Shown: positions 17,465-27,854 of the stretch, piece by piece
Numbering within the stretch: position 1 is the first letter of the stretch
Layout of the letters: each line of letters starts with the position of its first letter
NCBI RefSeq assembly: GCF_000820005.1
Contig: NZ_CDBL01000039.1
Coordinates: 1 to 64,000 of the forward strand
DNA: 64,000 nucleotides
Source of the DNA: Aeromonas piscicola
Lineage (GTDB): Bacteria; Pseudomonadota; Gammaproteobacteria; Enterobacterales; Aeromonadaceae
Reading direction: 5' to 3'
Notes under the pieces: generated by a model
Seen by the model: the letters and a program-made list of their open reading frames with translations, nothing else
What the model was told of the DNA's origin: nothing
Databases searched by the model: none
Program-made: the position numbers and the translations under genes

Positions 17465-17968
17465 TCAGCCCAGCCGTTTGGCCATGTTGTAGCCGGTGAT
17501 GGCGAAGCCCGCCTCCTGGTAGAGCGCCAGGGCGCGCGGGTTGTCGTACGCGACCCGCAGCTTGATCTGGCTGATGCCACTTGCCCTGAGCTCGGTTTCC
17601 AGCACTGCCATGGCGGCCTTGCCAATGCCTTGGCTGCGGTGAGCTGGCGCGACATAGAAGTCATAGATAAAGGTGGCGCTGGCATCAGCGTCGATGGCGT
17701 GCCAGAGATAGCCCAGTGGCGGTAATTCTGCGGCGCTAACCCCCTCCTCTTCGCCGGCGGGCAGGATGCAGAGCAAGCTGTGGCCTGCCGTAGCCACCCC
17801 CTGCGGCAGGGAGTGCTGCAGGGAGGCCTCGGCCTTGCGGCGGGCGGTGGCGAGATCATGGCCATGATTGCTGGCGATATCCTGCGCGTAATCCTCGATG
17901 AAGTAGGCGCAATAGGCGGGGTAGTGGGCCTGGCTCATGGGGATCAGGCTAACGAGGGGGGTTGGCAT
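17465..17968 (-). CDS. GNAT family N-acetyltransferase
   Basis: A 167-residue acetyl-CoA-dependent transferase. The acetyl-CoA pyrophosphate loop is HRSQGIGKAAMAVLE (motif A), preceded by the strand ATFIYDFYVAP and followed by VAYDNPRALALYQEAGF (motif B), a pattern shared with small-molecule and protein N-acetyltransferases. The substrate is not evident. Starts at 17968 (ATG), 17977 (ATG) and 17980 (GTG) are all possible, and none has a clearly better ribosome-binding site. It reads towards the hydrolase gene, about 137 bp away. Confidence 0.85.
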   Translation of the reverse strand: MPTPLVSLIPMSQAHYPAYCAYFIEDYAQDIASNHGHDLATARRKAEASLQHSLPQGVATAGHSLLCILPAGEEEGVSAAELPPLGYLWHAIDADASATFIYDFYVAPAHRSQGIGKAAMAVLETELRASGISQIKLRVAYDNPRALALYQEAGFAITGYNMAKRLG

Positions 17969-18084
17969 CCTGCACATCACTCAAAGGGGGAAGGGGGTTC
18001 ACGTTAACCCGGCGGCGAAGTGAGCGCAAACGATGCCGGCTGCTGTCGGGAGCCGGGACGGCGTCAGCCCGCGGCTGGCCCATA

Positions 18085-18112
18085 AAAAAGAGCGCCCTTG
18101 GGCGCTCTTTTT
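18085..18112 (-). terminator. Rho-independent terminator of lipB-lipA
   Basis: GAGCGCC, loop CTTG, GGCGCTC flanked by A6 and T5 tracts, about 18 bases after the lipA stop. Confidence 0.88.
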
Positions 18113-18129
18113 GACCAAGGGGGACGAGG

Positions 18130-19095
18130 TTATTTTACCTCTTCACCCTTGGCTTGCAGGTCCGCATGGTAGGAGGAGCGGACGAAGGGGCCGCAGGCGG
18201 CGTGGGAGAAGCCCAGCCCCATGGCGACATCTTTCAGCTCGTCAAACTCTGCGGGCGGCACGTAGCGCTTCACCGGCAGGTGGTGGCGGCTCGGCTGCAG
18301 ATACTGGCCCAAGGTCAGCATATTGACGCCGTGCTCGCGCAAGTCGGTCAGCACCTGCACTATCTCCTCGTTGGTCTCGCCAAGGCCCATCATGACACCG
18401 GACTTGGTCGGTACATGGGGGTGCATCTCCTTGATGCGACGCAGCAGCTCAAGGGACCACTTGTAGTCGGCGCCGGGGCGGGCGACCCGGTACATGCGCG
18501 GGGCGGTTTCCAGGTTGTGGTTGAACACGTCCGGCGGCGTCTCGCGGAACACCTCCAGCGCCTGCTCCATCCTGCCACGGAAGTCCGGGGTCAGGATCTC
18601 GATGCGGGTCTGCGGGCTGTGCTCGCGGATCTGCTTGATGCAGTCAGCGAAGTGCTGGGCACCACCGTCGCGCAGATCGTCGCGGTCCACCGAGGTGATG
18701 ACCACGTATTTCAGTCCCATCTCCTTGATGGTGAGTGCCAGCTTGTGCGGCTCGTCGGGATCCAGCGCCAGCGGGCGGCCGTGGGCCACGTCACAGAAGG
18801 GGCAGCGACGGGTGCAGATGGCGCCCATGATCATGAAGGTGGCTGTGCCGTGGTTGAAGCACTCGGCCAGGTTGGGGCAGGAGGCCTCTTCACACACTGA
18901 GTGCAGCTTGTTCTTGCGTAGCGTGCTCTTGATGTGCTCGATCTTCTGGCTCGACGGCGGCAGCTTGATCCGCATCCAGTCCGGCTTGCGCAGCACTTCC
19001 TCGTCGGGATCCGGCATGAATTTCACCGGGATCAGGGCCATCTTGTCGCCATCGCGCAGCTTGACGCCCGGCTCCATACGAACGGGTTTGCTCAT
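18130..19095 (-). CDS. lipA: Lipoyl synthase LipA
   Basis: A 321-residue radical-SAM enzyme that inserts two sulfurs into octanoyl groups on lipoyl domains. The auxiliary cluster cysteines are [12 protein letters not shown] (about residues 68-79), the radical-SAM motif is CTRRCPFC, and the C-terminal RSSYHAD carries the serine that ligates the auxiliary cluster. Length equals E. coli LipA (321). It follows lipB with an 84-bp gap on the same strand. Confidence 0.97.
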   Translation of the reverse strand: MSKPVRMEPGVKLRDGDKMALIPVKFMPDPDEEVLRKPDWMRIKLPPSSQKIEHIKSTLRKNKLHSVCEEASCPNLAECFNHGTATFMIMGAICTRRCPFCDVAHGRPLALDPDEPHKLALTIKEMGLKYVVITSVDRDDLRDGGAQHFADCIKQIREHSPQTRIEILTPDFRGRMEQALEVFRETPPDVFNHNLETAPRMYRVARPGADYKWSLELLRRIKEMHPHVPTKSGVMMGLGETNEEIVQVLTDLREHGVNMLTLGQYLQPSRHHLPVKRYVPPAEFDELKDVAMGLGFSHAACGPFVRSSYHADLQAKGEEVK

Positions 19096-19179
19096 GATTC
19101 ACTCTCGGTGTTTGTTATTGTTTGGTAGATAGCCATCGGGGTCATCTCTGTGCCCTCGCGGCCGCACGGCAGGGCTTGC

Positions 19180-19869
19180 TCATGCCGCATCGTCGATATT
19201 CGTGATCGTGTTATAGCCAATCAGGCTGGCCAGTTCGGCCACCAGAATGGCCTGCGCCTCGGCCACGCTCTGCGGGCCGCCCAGGGCGCTGGTCTGGGTC
19301 ATGGCCATGCCCGCATAACCGCACGGATTGATGCGCAGGAAGGGGGTCATGTCCATGTTGATATTGAGTGCCAGCCCGTGGAAGGAGCAGCCCTTGCGGA
19401 TGCGCAGGCCCAACGAGGCCAGCTTGGCTTCTGTCTGCATCGAGGTGCCCAGCGCGTTCTTCACATAGACGCCGGGGGCATCGGGCTTGGCATAGGCCTC
19501 AATACCGCTCTTTGCCAGGGTCTTGATGATGGCGGTTTCCAGACAGGTCACCAGCTCGCGCACCGTGAGCTTGCTGCGGCGTACATCCACCAGTACGTAG
19601 AGTACCAGCTGGCCCGGGCCGTGATAGGTCACCTGACCGCCGCGATCACTCTGCACCACGGGGATGTCGCCCGGCGCGAGCAGGTGCTCGGCCTTGCCGG
19701 CCTGGCCCTGGGTGTAGACGGGATCATGCTCCACCACCCAGAACTCGTCCGGAGTGTCGCTGGTGCGGCTGTCGGTGAAGGCCTTCATGGCGTCCCATAC
19801 CGGCTGGTAGGGGCGGCGACCCAGGTGTCTGACGAGCAGCTGTGGCTGGGCGGGGATCTGGGGTGACAT
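19180..19869 (-). CDS. lipB: Octanoyltransferase LipB
   Basis: A 229-residue enzyme moving octanoate from acyl carrier protein to lipoyl domains, the step before LipA. The signature [18 protein letters not shown] and the catalytic residues in [29 protein letters not shown] (Lys, then Cys) are present. The ATG at 19869 has AGGAAAAG directly upstream and is preferred to the GTG/ATG starts further out. The dacA-ybeD-lipB-lipA order is that of E. coli. Confidence 0.96.
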   Translation of the reverse strand: MSPQIPAQPQLLVRHLGRRPYQPVWDAMKAFTDSRTSDTPDEFWVVEHDPVYTQGQAGKAEHLLAPGDIPVVQSDRGGQVTYHGPGQLVLYVLVDVRRSKLTVRELVTCLETAIIKTLAKSGIEAYAKPDAPGVYVKNALGTSMQTEAKLASLGLRIRKGCSFHGLALNINMDMTPFLRINPCGYAGMAMTQTSALGGPQSVAEAQAILVAELASLIGYNTITNIDDAA

Positions 19870-19962
19870 CTTTTCCTCACAGGCTGGCGCTTGAGTCGGC
19901 ACCATGGGGCAGCGCTCGGGGGTGACGCAAAATCAATCGCCCCTGGCGGGGCGAGAGAGAAA

Positions 19963-20226
19963 TTACAGTACGTATTTCACCAGCTCGATCTTGCCAAGGG
20001 CGTGGTACATCGCTTCGATGTGCTCTTTGCTCTGGGCCGTTACTGTTACGCGGACCGAGTGGTAGTTGCCCTTGGAGCTGGGCTGAACGGTCGGGCTGTA
20101 AGTACCGGGGGCGTGTTGCTGCAGCACTTCAACTACCTGATCCGGCAGGGCCGGGTCGGCAATGCCGAGCACCTTGAACGGGAACTTGCAGGGGAACTCC
20201 AGCAGTTCATCAAACTTGGTATTCAT
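19963..20226 (-). CDS. ybeD: DUF493 family protein YbeD
   Basis: An 87-residue protein with the ACT-like alpha/beta fold of the UPF0250/DUF493 family ([19 protein letters not shown] at the start, [18 protein letters not shown] at the end). Length equals E. coli YbeD. Its function is not established; it lies between dacA and lipB in many gamma-proteobacteria. An ATG preceded by AAGGTGAG defines the start. Confidence 0.93.
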   Translation of the reverse strand: MNTKFDELLEFPCKFPFKVLGIADPALPDQVVEVLQQHAPGTYSPTVQPSSKGNYHSVRVTVTAQSKEHIEAMYHALGKIELVKYVL

Positions 20227-20457
20227 TTACTCACCTTTTGGCGTCATCACGGGATGACTTCATCTTTAATCTTGCGTGGCTGGTGGCCAATGGCTCATCA
20301 GGCCGTCATGTACAAGTCTATATGGGCATTGCCCGGGCAGAGATCAAGGCCCGGGCCGCGCGACAAGACATGGAGATGCTGCTTTTTACCACAAATCGCC
20401 AGTCGGCGGAACCTGCAGATTGCAGGGTTATTCGCTGGTATGACCGGGTAAAGACAG

Positions 20458-20481
20458 CAGCGGCGCCTGTTGGCGCCGCTG
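20458..20481 (-). terminator. Hairpin terminator after dacA
   Basis: CAGCGGCGCC, loop AACA, GGCGCCGCTG on the minus strand, about 25 bases after the dacA stop. The T tract (TGTCTTT) is weak. The rest of the dacA-ybeD gap (20227-20457) shows no gene. Confidence 0.6.
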
Positions 20482-20505
20482 TTTGGTCAGGATTGTGCGT
20501 CTGTC

Positions 20506-21696
20506 TTACTTGAACCAGCTGGAGACCAGCATCACCAGGTAATCCCACAGACGGCTCATCAGTCCGCCTTCCTGCACTTCTTCCAGCGCGACCAGCGGAA
20601 CCTGCTTGATCTCCTTGTCGCCCTGCTTCAGGAACACGGTACCGACCCGTTGGCCCTTGGCCAGCGGGGCTTTCAGTTCGCTCTCGAGCTGGAAGTCCGC
20701 TTTCAGGTTGTTGCCCTGACCACGGGTGACCAGCACGGACACATCCTTGTCGACGCCCAGTTTCACTTCAGACTTGTCGCCCATCCAGATCTTCTGGGTG
20801 ACCAGCTCGGTGCCAGCCTTGTACGGGGTCAGGCTCTGGAAGAAACGAAAACCGTAGGTGAGCAGCTTCTTGCTCTCGGCGGCGCGGGAACCTTCGCTGC
20901 TGGCGCCCAGCACCACGGCGATCAGGCGCATGCCTTCGTTGTTGGTGGCGGAGGAGACCAGGTTGTAGCCGACCTGGCTGACGTGGCCAGTCTTGATGCC
21001 ATCCACTTGCAGGGATTGATCCCACAGCAGGCGGTTGCGGTTGTGCTGGGTGATGCCGTTGAACACGAAGGATTTCTGGGAGTAGATCTTGTACTCCTCA
21101 GGCAGATCGCGGATCAGGGCCTGACCCAGACGGGCCATGTCGTGGGCGGTACTGTAGTGGCCTTCCGCATCCAGACCGTGCGGGTTCATGAAGTGGCTGT
21201 CCTTCATGCCGAGCTTGGCGGACCAGGAGTTCATCAGGCTGGCGAAGGAGTCTGTGCTGCCGGCCAGGAATTCGGCCATGGCGACGCAGGCATCGTTGCC
21301 GGACTGGATGATGATGCCCTTGTTCAGGTCATCGACGGAGACTTGCTTGCCCACCTCGATGAACATCTTGGAGGAGTCGGTGTAGTTCTTGGACCAGGCG
21401 TTCTGGCTGATGGTCACCATGTCGGTGCGCTTGATGTTTCCCTTCAGCAGCTCCTGGCCGATGATGTAGGAGGTCATCATCTTGGTCAGACTGGCGGGCG
21501 GCAGACGCTCTTCGGCGTTCTGCTCGGCCAGCACCTGACCCGAGTAGTAATCGATCAGAATATGGGCCTTGGCGGAGATCTCCGGCGCGGCGGGAACGAC
21601 CATGGGGGTAGCGTTCGGGGTCGGTACAGGCTGGTTGGCCTGGGCGGTGGCGCTGATCAGGGAGGCCAGAATAACTGAACGGGCAAATTTGGACAT
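20506..21696 (-). CDS. dacA: D-alanyl-D-alanine carboxypeptidase DacA (PBP5)
   Basis: A 396-residue penicillin-binding protein that removes the terminal D-Ala of peptidoglycan pentapeptides. A signal peptide ends at AQA-NQ. The catalytic motifs are SLTK (Ser69-Lys72), SGN (IIQSGNDA) and KTG (DGIKTGHVS). The C-terminal amphipathic helix SRLWDYLVMLVSSWFK anchors it to the inner membrane. It lies downstream of rlpA, with its own extended -10 promoter in the gap. Confidence 0.97.
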   Translation of the reverse strand: MSKFARSVILASLISATAQANQPVPTPNATPMVVPAAPEISAKAHILIDYYSGQVLAEQNAEERLPPASLTKMMTSYIIGQELLKGNIKRTDMVTISQNAWSKNYTDSSKMFIEVGKQVSVDDLNKGIIIQSGNDACVAMAEFLAGSTDSFASLMNSWSAKLGMKDSHFMNPHGLDAEGHYSTAHDMARLGQALIRDLPEEYKIYSQKSFVFNGITQHNRNRLLWDQSLQVDGIKTGHVSQVGYNLVSSATNNEGMRLIAVVLGASSEGSRAAESKKLLTYGFRFFQSLTPYKAGTELVTQKIWMGDKSEVKLGVDKDVSVLVTRGQGNNLKADFQLESELKAPLAKGQRVGTVFLKQGDKEIKQVPLVALEEVQEGGLMSRLWDYLVMLVSSWFK

Positions 21697-21750
21697 CTTG
21701 AAATTCCTGGAGCCTGGATGGGGGGTAACCCAAGTTAAAATGCGGGCTTA

Positions 21751-21759
21751 ACTATACCA
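21751..21759 (-). promoter_or_regulatory. Probable extended -10 promoter of dacA
   Basis: Minus strand TGG-TATAGT: a TG-n extended -10 element about 55 bases before the dacA start. No good -35 is seen at 17 bases. Confidence 0.45.
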
Positions 21760-21820
21760 GAAGCGACAGTCGGTCATAGTCCGACGTGCCATCTGGTCTG
21801 GTTTTTTCTCCATCGGGAGC

Positions 21821-21880
21821 CGTCGTCACGCCGGGAAACGACGTGACGACGGGCGCCCGGCGGTGGCTCACCCAAGGTGA
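21821..21880 (-). terminator. Two perfect hairpins after rlpA
   Basis: On the minus strand, reading from rlpA: GGCTCACC-TTG-GGTGAGCC (21864-21882 region) and then CGTCGTCACG, 11-base loop, CGTGACGACG (21821-21851). Neither is followed by a T tract. They could slow or end rlpA transcripts, or protect an mRNA end, or lie in the dacA leader. Confidence 0.4.
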
Positions 21881-21891
21881 GCCAGCTGGTT

Positions 21892-22842
21892 TCAGGGGAC
21901 GATAAAGGCTTGCTCCAAGCCCCCCTGACGGATCTGTTCCAGCAGACTTGTCTGCTGATCGGCGGCGACCGGTCCCAGCAGGACCCGGAAGATGGCGCCG
22001 TGGGCCACCACCTGATACGGCACGCCGTAGCGCTGGGTCATCACCTTGCCCATGGCTTCGGCCCTGGGCTGGGAGCCGCTGGCCAGCACCTGGATCATCT
22101 TGCCGTCGCCGCTGCTGGCGGGGGCGGCCGCCTTGGCCTGTGCCGGTTTGGCGGGTTTGGCCGCGGGGGACTTCACCTGGGCCGGTTCAGCGGCTGCCGG
22201 CGTGGCCATGGCGAGCGCGGTCGGTTCACCCAGAAAACCCTCCTGCGCCGCAGCCGGGGTGGTTGGGGTCATCTGGATAGGTTTCATCGGCTCCATGATC
22301 ACCATTTGATCCGGAGTGTCGTTGATCAGCTCCAGCCGTACCCGCGCTTCACCGCTATCGACCATCTCCAGCTGCTTGGCGGCAGCATAGGAGAGATCGA
22401 TTAGGCGAGTGCTGTCGGACGGGCCGCGATCGTTGATGCGCACTATCGTCTCCAGCCCATTGGCCAGGTTGGTGACTCGAACATAGCTTGGCAGCGGCAG
22501 GTTGCGGTGGGCGGCGCTGAACAGCTTGCTGTCCAGCACATCGCCGTTGGCGGTCTGCTGACCGTCCAGATCCTGCGACAGCCAGCTGGCGGTGCCCTCT
22601 TCGCTGTAGTGCTTGATGTCGCGCCACACCTCGTTCTTCTGTTTGCCGATCCAGTAGTCCCGGTTGCCGCTGGCACTCAGGGGCTCAGGGCGCGGAATGG
22701 CACCGGTGGCTTGCGGGATTTCGATAACGGGTGGTTTGCTGACCGGTGGTTGCTCGATCGGAACGGACTGTTCCGGCTGGCTGCTACAGGCGGCCAGCAA
22801 CAAGCTCAGGCTGAGCGGGAGAAGTTTGTGGCTGTAATGCAT
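21892..22842 (-). CDS. rlpA: Septal ring lipoprotein RlpA
   Basis: A 316-residue outer-membrane lipoprotein. Lipobox LLLAAC, then a double-psi beta-barrel domain (EEGTASWLSQDLDGQQTANG... VRINDRGP, about residues 80-165) that acts as a lytic transglycosylase on naked glycan in some species, an Ala/Pro/Lys-rich linker and a C-terminal SPOR domain (GKMIQVLASGSQPRAEAM to the end). The ATG at 22842 lies 59 nt inside the 3' end of mltB, so translation is coupled. Confidence 0.94.
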   Translation of the reverse strand: MHYSHKLLPLSLSLLLAACSSQPEQSVPIEQPPVSKPPVIEIPQATGAIPRPEPLSASGNRDYWIGKQKNEVWRDIKHYSEEGTASWLSQDLDGQQTANGDVLDSKLFSAAHRNLPLPSYVRVTNLANGLETIVRINDRGPSDSTRLIDLSYAAAKQLEMVDSGEARVRLELINDTPDQMVIMEPMKPIQMTPTTPAAAQEGFLGEPTALAMATPAAAEPAQVKSPAAKPAKPAQAKAAAPASSGDGKMIQVLASGSQPRAEAMGKVMTQRYGVPYQVVAHGAIFRVLLGPVAADQQTSLLEQIRQGGLEQAFIVP

Positions 22843-23782
22843 ACGCTTCCTGGATTGCTTGACTGAGTTGATGCACCGCCATCGCATAGAGAGGGCTGCG
22901 GTTATAGCGGGTGATCACATAAAAATTGTGGCGCGCGACCCAGTATTCCGGTCCATCGGCCTGTTCCAATGCCAGCAGTTTCACCGGCGTGTCGGGTGCC
23001 AGCGGGGTGGCGAGTTCAATCCCGGCGGCAGCCAGCTCTGCCCACTGCTGCTTGAGCTCGGGTTCGGGCCGAAGCAGGGTACTCACTGGCGCCAGTCCGA
23101 TCAAGGCAGGCTCGACGGCCGACTCGCCCCAACGCCACTGGTGCAGGGCGAAATAGTTGGCAACGCTGCCGATGGCATCCACCGGATTGGCAAACAGATC
23201 CCGCTTGCCATCTCCGTCAAAATCGACCGCGTAGTGGCGGTAACTGGAGGGCATGAACTGCCCCATGCCCATGGCGCCAGCGTAGGAGCCCTTGAGGAGG
23301 GTGAGTGGCCACTTCTCCTCTTTGGCCAGCAGCACCAACTGGGCAAATTCCTTGGCGAAGAACTCCTCGCGCGCTGGGTAGTGAAATCCCAGGGTGTAGA
23401 GGCTGTCGAGCACCGAATGGCGGCCCATCTGGCGGCCGTAAAAGGTTTCTATGCCTATGATGGCGACGATGAGGGAGGCGGGTACCCGGTAGCGCTGCTC
23501 GGCCCGCGCCAGGGCGTCGGCATGGCGTTGCCAGAAGCTGACCCCGTCCTGAATGCGGGCCTGGGTCACGAACAAGGGTCGGTAGCTGTGCCAGGGCTTG
23601 GCTTCCCACGGCTTGCTGATGGTGTCGAGTATCTCCTGGCGCAATCGGGCCTGCGCCGTGGCCGCCTGCAATTCGGCCAGCGGCACCTGTTGTTGCTCGG
23701 CCAGCAACGCCAGCCGTTCAGGCGCAGGGGCTGCACTCGCCGTCAGCGAGCACAGGGAGATCGCCAGCCAGGCTCCTCTCAT
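22784..23782 (-). CDS. mltB: Membrane-bound lytic murein transglycosylase B
   Basis: A 332-residue peptidoglycan lytic transglycosylase with a signal peptide ending near SAA. The catalytic glutamate is E112 in IVAIIGIETFYGRQMG; GAMGMGQFMPSSYRHYAVDFDGDG is the conserved family 3 motif. No lipobox Cys follows the signal, so it is probably periplasmic and soluble, nearer the SltB form. The start overlaps the rodA stop (TGATG). The rodA-mltB-rlpA order puts synthesis and cleavage enzymes for elongation in one operon. Confidence 0.93.
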   Translation of the reverse strand: MRGAWLAISLCSLTASAAPAPERLALLAEQQQVPLAELQAATAQARLRQEILDTISKPWEAKPWHSYRPLFVTQARIQDGVSFWQRHADALARAEQRYRVPASLIVAIIGIETFYGRQMGRHSVLDSLYTLGFHYPAREEFFAKEFAQLVLLAKEEKWPLTLLKGSYAGAMGMGQFMPSSYRHYAVDFDGDGKRDLFANPVDAIGSVANYFALHQWRWGESAVEPALIGLAPVSTLLRPEPELKQQWAELAAAGIELATPLAPDTPVKLLALEQADGPEYWVARHNFYVITRYNRSPLYAMAVHQLSQAIQEAYALQPQTSPAQPELVAGRL

Positions 23783-24885
23783 CAGGCGAGCAGTCGTCTG
23801 TGAGTTTGAATGGACATCAGGATGCCGAAGCCCGCCATCAGGGTCACCATGGAGGTGCCGCCATAGCTCACCAGCGGCAGGGGCACCCCCACCACCGGCA
23901 GTATGCCGCTCACCATGCCCATGTTGACGAACACATAGACGAAGAAGGTGAGGGTCAGGGCGCCACCGAGCAGGCGCTCAAAGCTGTTCTGAGCTTGCAT
24001 GGAGATAAAAAGACAGCGGCTGATGATGTAGAGATAGATGACCAGCAGCAGGGAGACTCCCACCAGACCGAACTCCTCGCTGAAGACCGCGAAGATGAAG
24101 TCGGTGTGGCGCTCGGGCAGGAATTCAAGCTGGGACTGGGTGCCTTGCAGCCAGCCCTTGCCAAAGACGCCGCCGGAGCCGATCGCTATCTTGGACTGTA
24201 TGATGTGATAGCCGCGGCCGAGCGGGTCTTTCTCCGGGTCGAGCAGCATCAGTACCCGCTGGCGCTGGTAGTCGTGCATCAGGAAGAACCAGAGCACCGG
24301 CATGAAGGCGCAGATGAGCAGCACCGCCAGCCCGATCAGCCACCAGCTGATCCCCGCCAGGAAGATGACGAAGAAGCCGGAGGCGGCCACCAGGATGGAG
24401 GTGCCGAGATCGGGCTGGGCCGCGATTAACAGAGTGGGCAGCAGTACCATCACCAGCGCGATCACCACATGGCTGAACTTGGGGGGCAGCGAATGGCGGC
24501 TGAGCCAGGCGGCCACCATGATGGGCATGGATAGCTTCATCACCTCGGAGGGCTGGAACTTCATAAAGCCGAGGTCTAACCAACGCTGGGCCCCCTTGCC
24601 GATATGGCCGAACACGTCCACCGCGATGAGCAGCAGCACTACCACCACGAACAGAGGCACGGACCAGCGCGCGTAGAGGGAGGGGGGCAACTGGGCCATG
24701 CCGATCATCAGGGCGAAGGCCAGCCCCCCGCGCACCAGCTGGCGCACGATGGAGTCCACGCTCTGACCGGAGGCGGAGTAGAGCACCACCATGGAGAGGG
24801 ACATCAGGGCCAGCAGGCCGAGAAACAGCGGCAGGTCGATATGCAGCCGGTACCAGATGCTCTGTCGCTGCGCGGAATTACTCAT
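23782..24885 (-). CDS. mrdB: Peptidoglycan glycosyltransferase RodA (MrdB)
   Basis: A 367-residue SEDS polymerase with about ten membrane segments, working with PBP2 in cell elongation. The family signatures are [23 protein letters not shown] and [30 protein letters not shown] (including the catalytic Asp of the WxExxTDF-like region), and LVSYGGTSM near the C-terminus. The ATG at 24885 overlaps the end of mrdA by 8 nt. Confidence 0.96.
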   Translation of the reverse strand: MSNSAQRQSIWYRLHIDLPLFLGLLALMSLSMVVLYSASGQSVDSIVRQLVRGGLAFALMIGMAQLPPSLYARWSVPLFVVVVLLLIAVDVFGHIGKGAQRWLDLGFMKFQPSEVMKLSMPIMVAAWLSRHSLPPKFSHVVIALVMVLLPTLLIAAQPDLGTSILVAASGFFVIFLAGISWWLIGLAVLLICAFMPVLWFFLMHDYQRQRVLMLLDPEKDPLGRGYHIIQSKIAIGSGGVFGKGWLQGTQSQLEFLPERHTDFIFAVFSEEFGLVGVSLLLVIYLYIISRCLFISMQAQNSFERLLGGALTLTFFVYVFVNMGMVSGILPVVGVPLPLVSYGGTSMVTLMAGFGILMSIQTHRRLLA

Positions 24886-26794
24886 GGGAAACGGCCTCGC
24901 GTGATGGGGACGGCTGCTTGGGAGCAGGTGGCAACTGGGGCTCTGGTGGCACCAGATAGGCATCCAGCATCTGACGTGCCACAGGCGCGGCCATGCTGCT
25001 GCCGCCCCCGGCGTTCTCCAGCACCAGGGCCACCACGGCCTTGGGTGCCTCGAACGGGGCGAAGGAGACGAACAGGGCGTTATCTCTGTGCTCCACCTTG
25101 GTGGTGGCCGCGTTGTAGACCTGGTTCTCTTTCAGACCCACCACCTGGGCGGTACCTGACTTGCCCGCGGCCTTGTAGGGCGTGTTGGCAAAGGCGCGGC
25201 GCCCGGTGCCTTCATTGCCGTTGATGACGCGCCACATGCCGTCCTTGGCCACCTGCCAATAGGCATCGTTCTTGGCCTTGAGCGCCATGTTCGGGTTGAC
25301 GGGGGCGTTGACCACCCCATCCAGCGAGGCCGTGCTCTTGAGCAGGTGTGGCGTCACGTCGTGACCGTTCTGGGTCAGTATGCTGATCGCTTTGGCCAGC
25401 TGGATCGGGGTGGCGCTCCAGTAGCCCTGACCTATGCCGATGGAGATGGTATCACCCTGATACCAGGGCTGGCGCCAGCGTGCCATCTTCCAGTCGCGAG
25501 AGGGCATGACGCCACGGGTCTCTTCATACAGGTCCACCCCGCTGTACTGACCGAAGCCGAACTTGGTCATGTAGCTGTGGATCTTGTCGATGCCGACCCG
25601 ATAGGCGAGATCGTAGAAATAGGTATCCGCCGACACCTCGATAGCGCGGTAGACGTCGAGCCAGCCGTGGCCCCAGCGGCGCCAGTCGCGAAACTTCTTG
25701 GTGGTGCCCGGGATGGAGAAGCTGGGGCCGCCGAAGTAGCGGTAGTTGGGGGTGATGGCCCCCTCGTTCAGCCCCATCACCGCCATCATGGGCTTGACGG
25801 TGGAGGCGGGGGCATAGATGCCCTGAGTGGTGCGGTTCACCAGCGGACGGGCCGGATCGTTGAGCAGCGCCGAATAGTTGGTGTTGGAGATGCCGGTCAC
25901 GAACAGGTTGGGGTCGTAGCTCGGGCTCGACTCCATGGCCAGAATGGCGCCGGTATTGGGATCCATCATGACGATGGCGCCCCGGCGACCGGCCAGCAGT
26001 TGCTGGGCCTTCAGTTGCAGGCGAATGTCGATATTGAGGTAGATGTCCTTGCCGGGCTCCGGCGGCTGGAACTTGAGGGTACGCACCACTCGGCCGCGGT
26101 TGTTGACCTCGACCTCCTGATAACCGGCCACCCCGTGCAGCTGATCCTCGTAGAACTTCTCCACCCCCTGCTTACCGATATCCTTGGTGGCGGCATAGTT
26201 GGCGAGCTTGTCCTCCTTGTCGAGGCGCTCCACGTCGCGGGTGTTGATCTTGGCCACGTAGCCCAGCGCATGGGTGAGGGTGTCACCAAACGGGTAGTAG
26301 CGCTTGAGGTAGGCCTCTATGCTGGCGCCCGGATAGTTGTGCTGGTTGACCGAGAAGAGCGCGACCTGATACTCGGTCAGCTTCTCGAACAGGGCCACCG
26401 GCTTGAAGCGGCGCTGGCGTTTGACCTCGGCCAGGAACTTCTCCTTGGTCCCTTCCGGCAGGGCCAGCAGGGTGATCAGCTCGTCGGCGGTCTTTTCCAG
26501 GTCTGTGGTCTCTTCCGGCACTATTTCCAGGCTGTAGACGGGGCGGTTCTCCGCCAGCAGCACACCGTTGGCGTCATAGATGAGGCCCCGTGGCGGCGCC
26601 ACGGGCACGACCCGGATCCGGTTGTCGTTGGAGCGGGTCTGATAGGTCTCGAAGGATTCGACCTGCAGGTAATAGAGATTGCCCAGCAGCACCAGCATCA
26701 GCACTATCATGCCGATGTAGGCGACCAGGGTGCGTCGGAAGAAGAGGCGACCCTCGGCGCTGTGGTCGCGCATTTCGATGCGATTCTTCAGCAT
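24878..26794 (-). CDS. mrdA: Penicillin-binding protein 2 (MrdA), elongasome transpeptidase
   Basis: A 638-residue class B PBP with a single N-terminal membrane anchor ([21 protein letters not shown]), a pedestal domain ([13 protein letters not shown]...) and the transpeptidase domain. Active-site motifs: S331-TVK, SAD in VSADTYFYD, and KSGTAQ. The C-terminus is Pro-rich. It is the partner of RodA and the target of mecillinam. Length is near E. coli PBP2 (633). Confidence 0.96.
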   Translation of the reverse strand: MLKNRIEMRDHSAEGRLFFRRTLVAYIGMIVLMLVLLGNLYYLQVESFETYQTRSNDNRIRVVPVAPPRGLIYDANGVLLAENRPVYSLEIVPEETTDLEKTADELITLLALPEGTKEKFLAEVKRQRRFKPVALFEKLTEYQVALFSVNQHNYPGASIEAYLKRYYPFGDTLTHALGYVAKINTRDVERLDKEDKLANYAATKDIGKQGVEKFYEDQLHGVAGYQEVEVNNRGRVVRTLKFQPPEPGKDIYLNIDIRLQLKAQQLLAGRRGAIVMMDPNTGAILAMESSPSYDPNLFVTGISNTNYSALLNDPARPLVNRTTQGIYAPASTVKPMMAVMGLNEGAITPNYRYFGGPSFSIPGTTKKFRDWRRWGHGWLDVYRAIEVSADTYFYDLAYRVGIDKIHSYMTKFGFGQYSGVDLYEETRGVMPSRDWKMARWRQPWYQGDTISIGIGQGYWSATPIQLAKAISILTQNGHDVTPHLLKSTASLDGVVNAPVNPNMALKAKNDAYWQVAKDGMWRVINGNEGTGRRAFANTPYKAAGKSGTAQVVGLKENQVYNAATTKVEHRDNALFVSFAPFEAPKAVVALVLENAGGGSSMAAPVARQMLDAYLVPPEPQLPPAPKQPSPSREAVSHE

Positions 26795-26849
26795 GCCGCT
26801 ACCTTATGGCTGACGAGGTGGTGAGTGGCGAGACTCTGGAGATTCATGC

Positions 26850-27317
26850 TCACTCTCTGTGATACGGATGATTGGTAGTGATGCTCCAGGCGCGGTAGAG
26901 GCTCTCGGCCACCAGCACCCGTACCAGCGGGTGGGGCAGGGTCAGCGGCGACAGCGACCAGCTCTGTTCGGCGGCGGCCTTGCACTCGGGCGACAAGCCC
27001 TCCGGGCCCCCGACCAGCAGCGCCACGTCGCGACCATCCAGCTTCCAGGCTTCCAGTTGTACGGCGAGCTGCTCCGTGGTCCAGGGCTTGCCGGGAATAT
27101 CCAGGGTTACGATGCGCGAACGGCCGGCGGCGGCCAGCATGGCTTCCCCTTCCTTTTGCAGGATGCGGGGAATATCGGCATTTTTACCGCGCTTTCCGGC
27201 GCCGATCTCGACCAGCTCGAACGGCATGTCTTTGGGGAAACGGCGACGGTACTCTTCGAAGCCACGCTCTACCCAGGCAGGCATTTTGGTGCCCACTGCA
27301 ATCAACTGGATCTTCAT
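26850..27317 (-). CDS. rlmH: 23S rRNA (pseudouridine-1915 N3)-methyltransferase RlmH
   Basis: A 155-residue SPOUT methyltransferase acting on helix 69 of 23S rRNA in assembled ribosomes. The SAM-binding knot is [14 protein letters not shown] with [23 protein letters not shown] and the C-terminal NHPYHRE. Length equals E. coli RlmH (155). It is flanked by rsfS and mrdA as usual. Confidence 0.97.
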   Translation of the reverse strand: MKIQLIAVGTKMPAWVERGFEEYRRRFPKDMPFELVEIGAGKRGKNADIPRILQKEGEAMLAAAGRSRIVTLDIPGKPWTTEQLAVQLEAWKLDGRDVALLVGGPEGLSPECKAAAEQSWSLSPLTLPHPLVRVLVAESLYRAWSITTNHPYHRE

Positions 27318-27339
27318 CGTTTGTTACACTTGTGCTCTG

Positions 27340-27681
27340 TTATTGCGCATTCACTTGAGCGGTAGCGCCCCAGAGTTTTTCCAGTTGGTAGAAGTCGCGA
27401 TATTCGTCCTGCATCACGTGCACTATGACTTGCCCCAAGTCCACCAGTACCCATTCCCCCGTGAGCTGGCCTTCCACACTCAGCAGATCGAGCCCCGCAT
27501 GGCGAGCTTCGCTGGCCAGGTGATGGGCGATGGCGCTGGCATGGCGACTGGAGTTGCCGGAACAGACGATCATGGTGTCTGTGATGCTGGATTTACCGCG
27601 CACATCGAGGGTGATGATGTCGCGGCCTTTCATGTCATCGATCTTGTCGACGATAAAGGCATGCAGTTCTTGGCCTTGCAA
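27340..27681 (-). CDS. rsfS: Ribosome silencing factor RsfS
   Basis: A 113-residue protein that binds uL14 and blocks subunit joining in starvation. The motifs [23 protein letters not shown] and [22 protein letters not shown] are diagnostic. I take the TTG at 27681 as start because AGGAGAA lies a few bases upstream and it aligns with the E. coli N-terminus (also a QG.. start); the longer in-frame ATG reading would run through the intergenic region. It precedes rlmH by 22 bases. Confidence 0.93.
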   Translation of the reverse strand: MQGQELHAFIVDKIDDMKGRDIITLDVRGKSSITDTMIVCSGNSSRHASAIAHHLASEARHAGLDLLSVEGQLTGEWVLVDLGQVIVHVMQDEYRDFYQLEKLWGATAQVNAQ

Positions 27682-27854
27682 TGATCTTCTCCTGTGTTCC
27701 GACGCCTGAGGGCGGCGGATTATATCATGGTCACTCCCGTTTCCCAGTCCGGTGAAGGGGAGTGGAACGGGGGCCGTGCCCGCTTGGCAAACCAGGCCCC
27801 TGTTGATCAATATAGTGCGCAACCGGCCGGGACAATAGTCGGCGCCGGTTGCGG

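Noticed and set aside
19937-19952. CGCCCC-TGGC-GGGGCG hairpin between ybeD and lipB
   Set aside because: Stem is only six pairs and the following T run is broken; not reported as a terminator.
25346-26824. 492-codon plus-strand reading frame opposite mrdA
   Set aside because: It mirrors mrdA, has no recognisable domains and arises from high-GC codon use; PBP2 motifs on the other strand are decisive.
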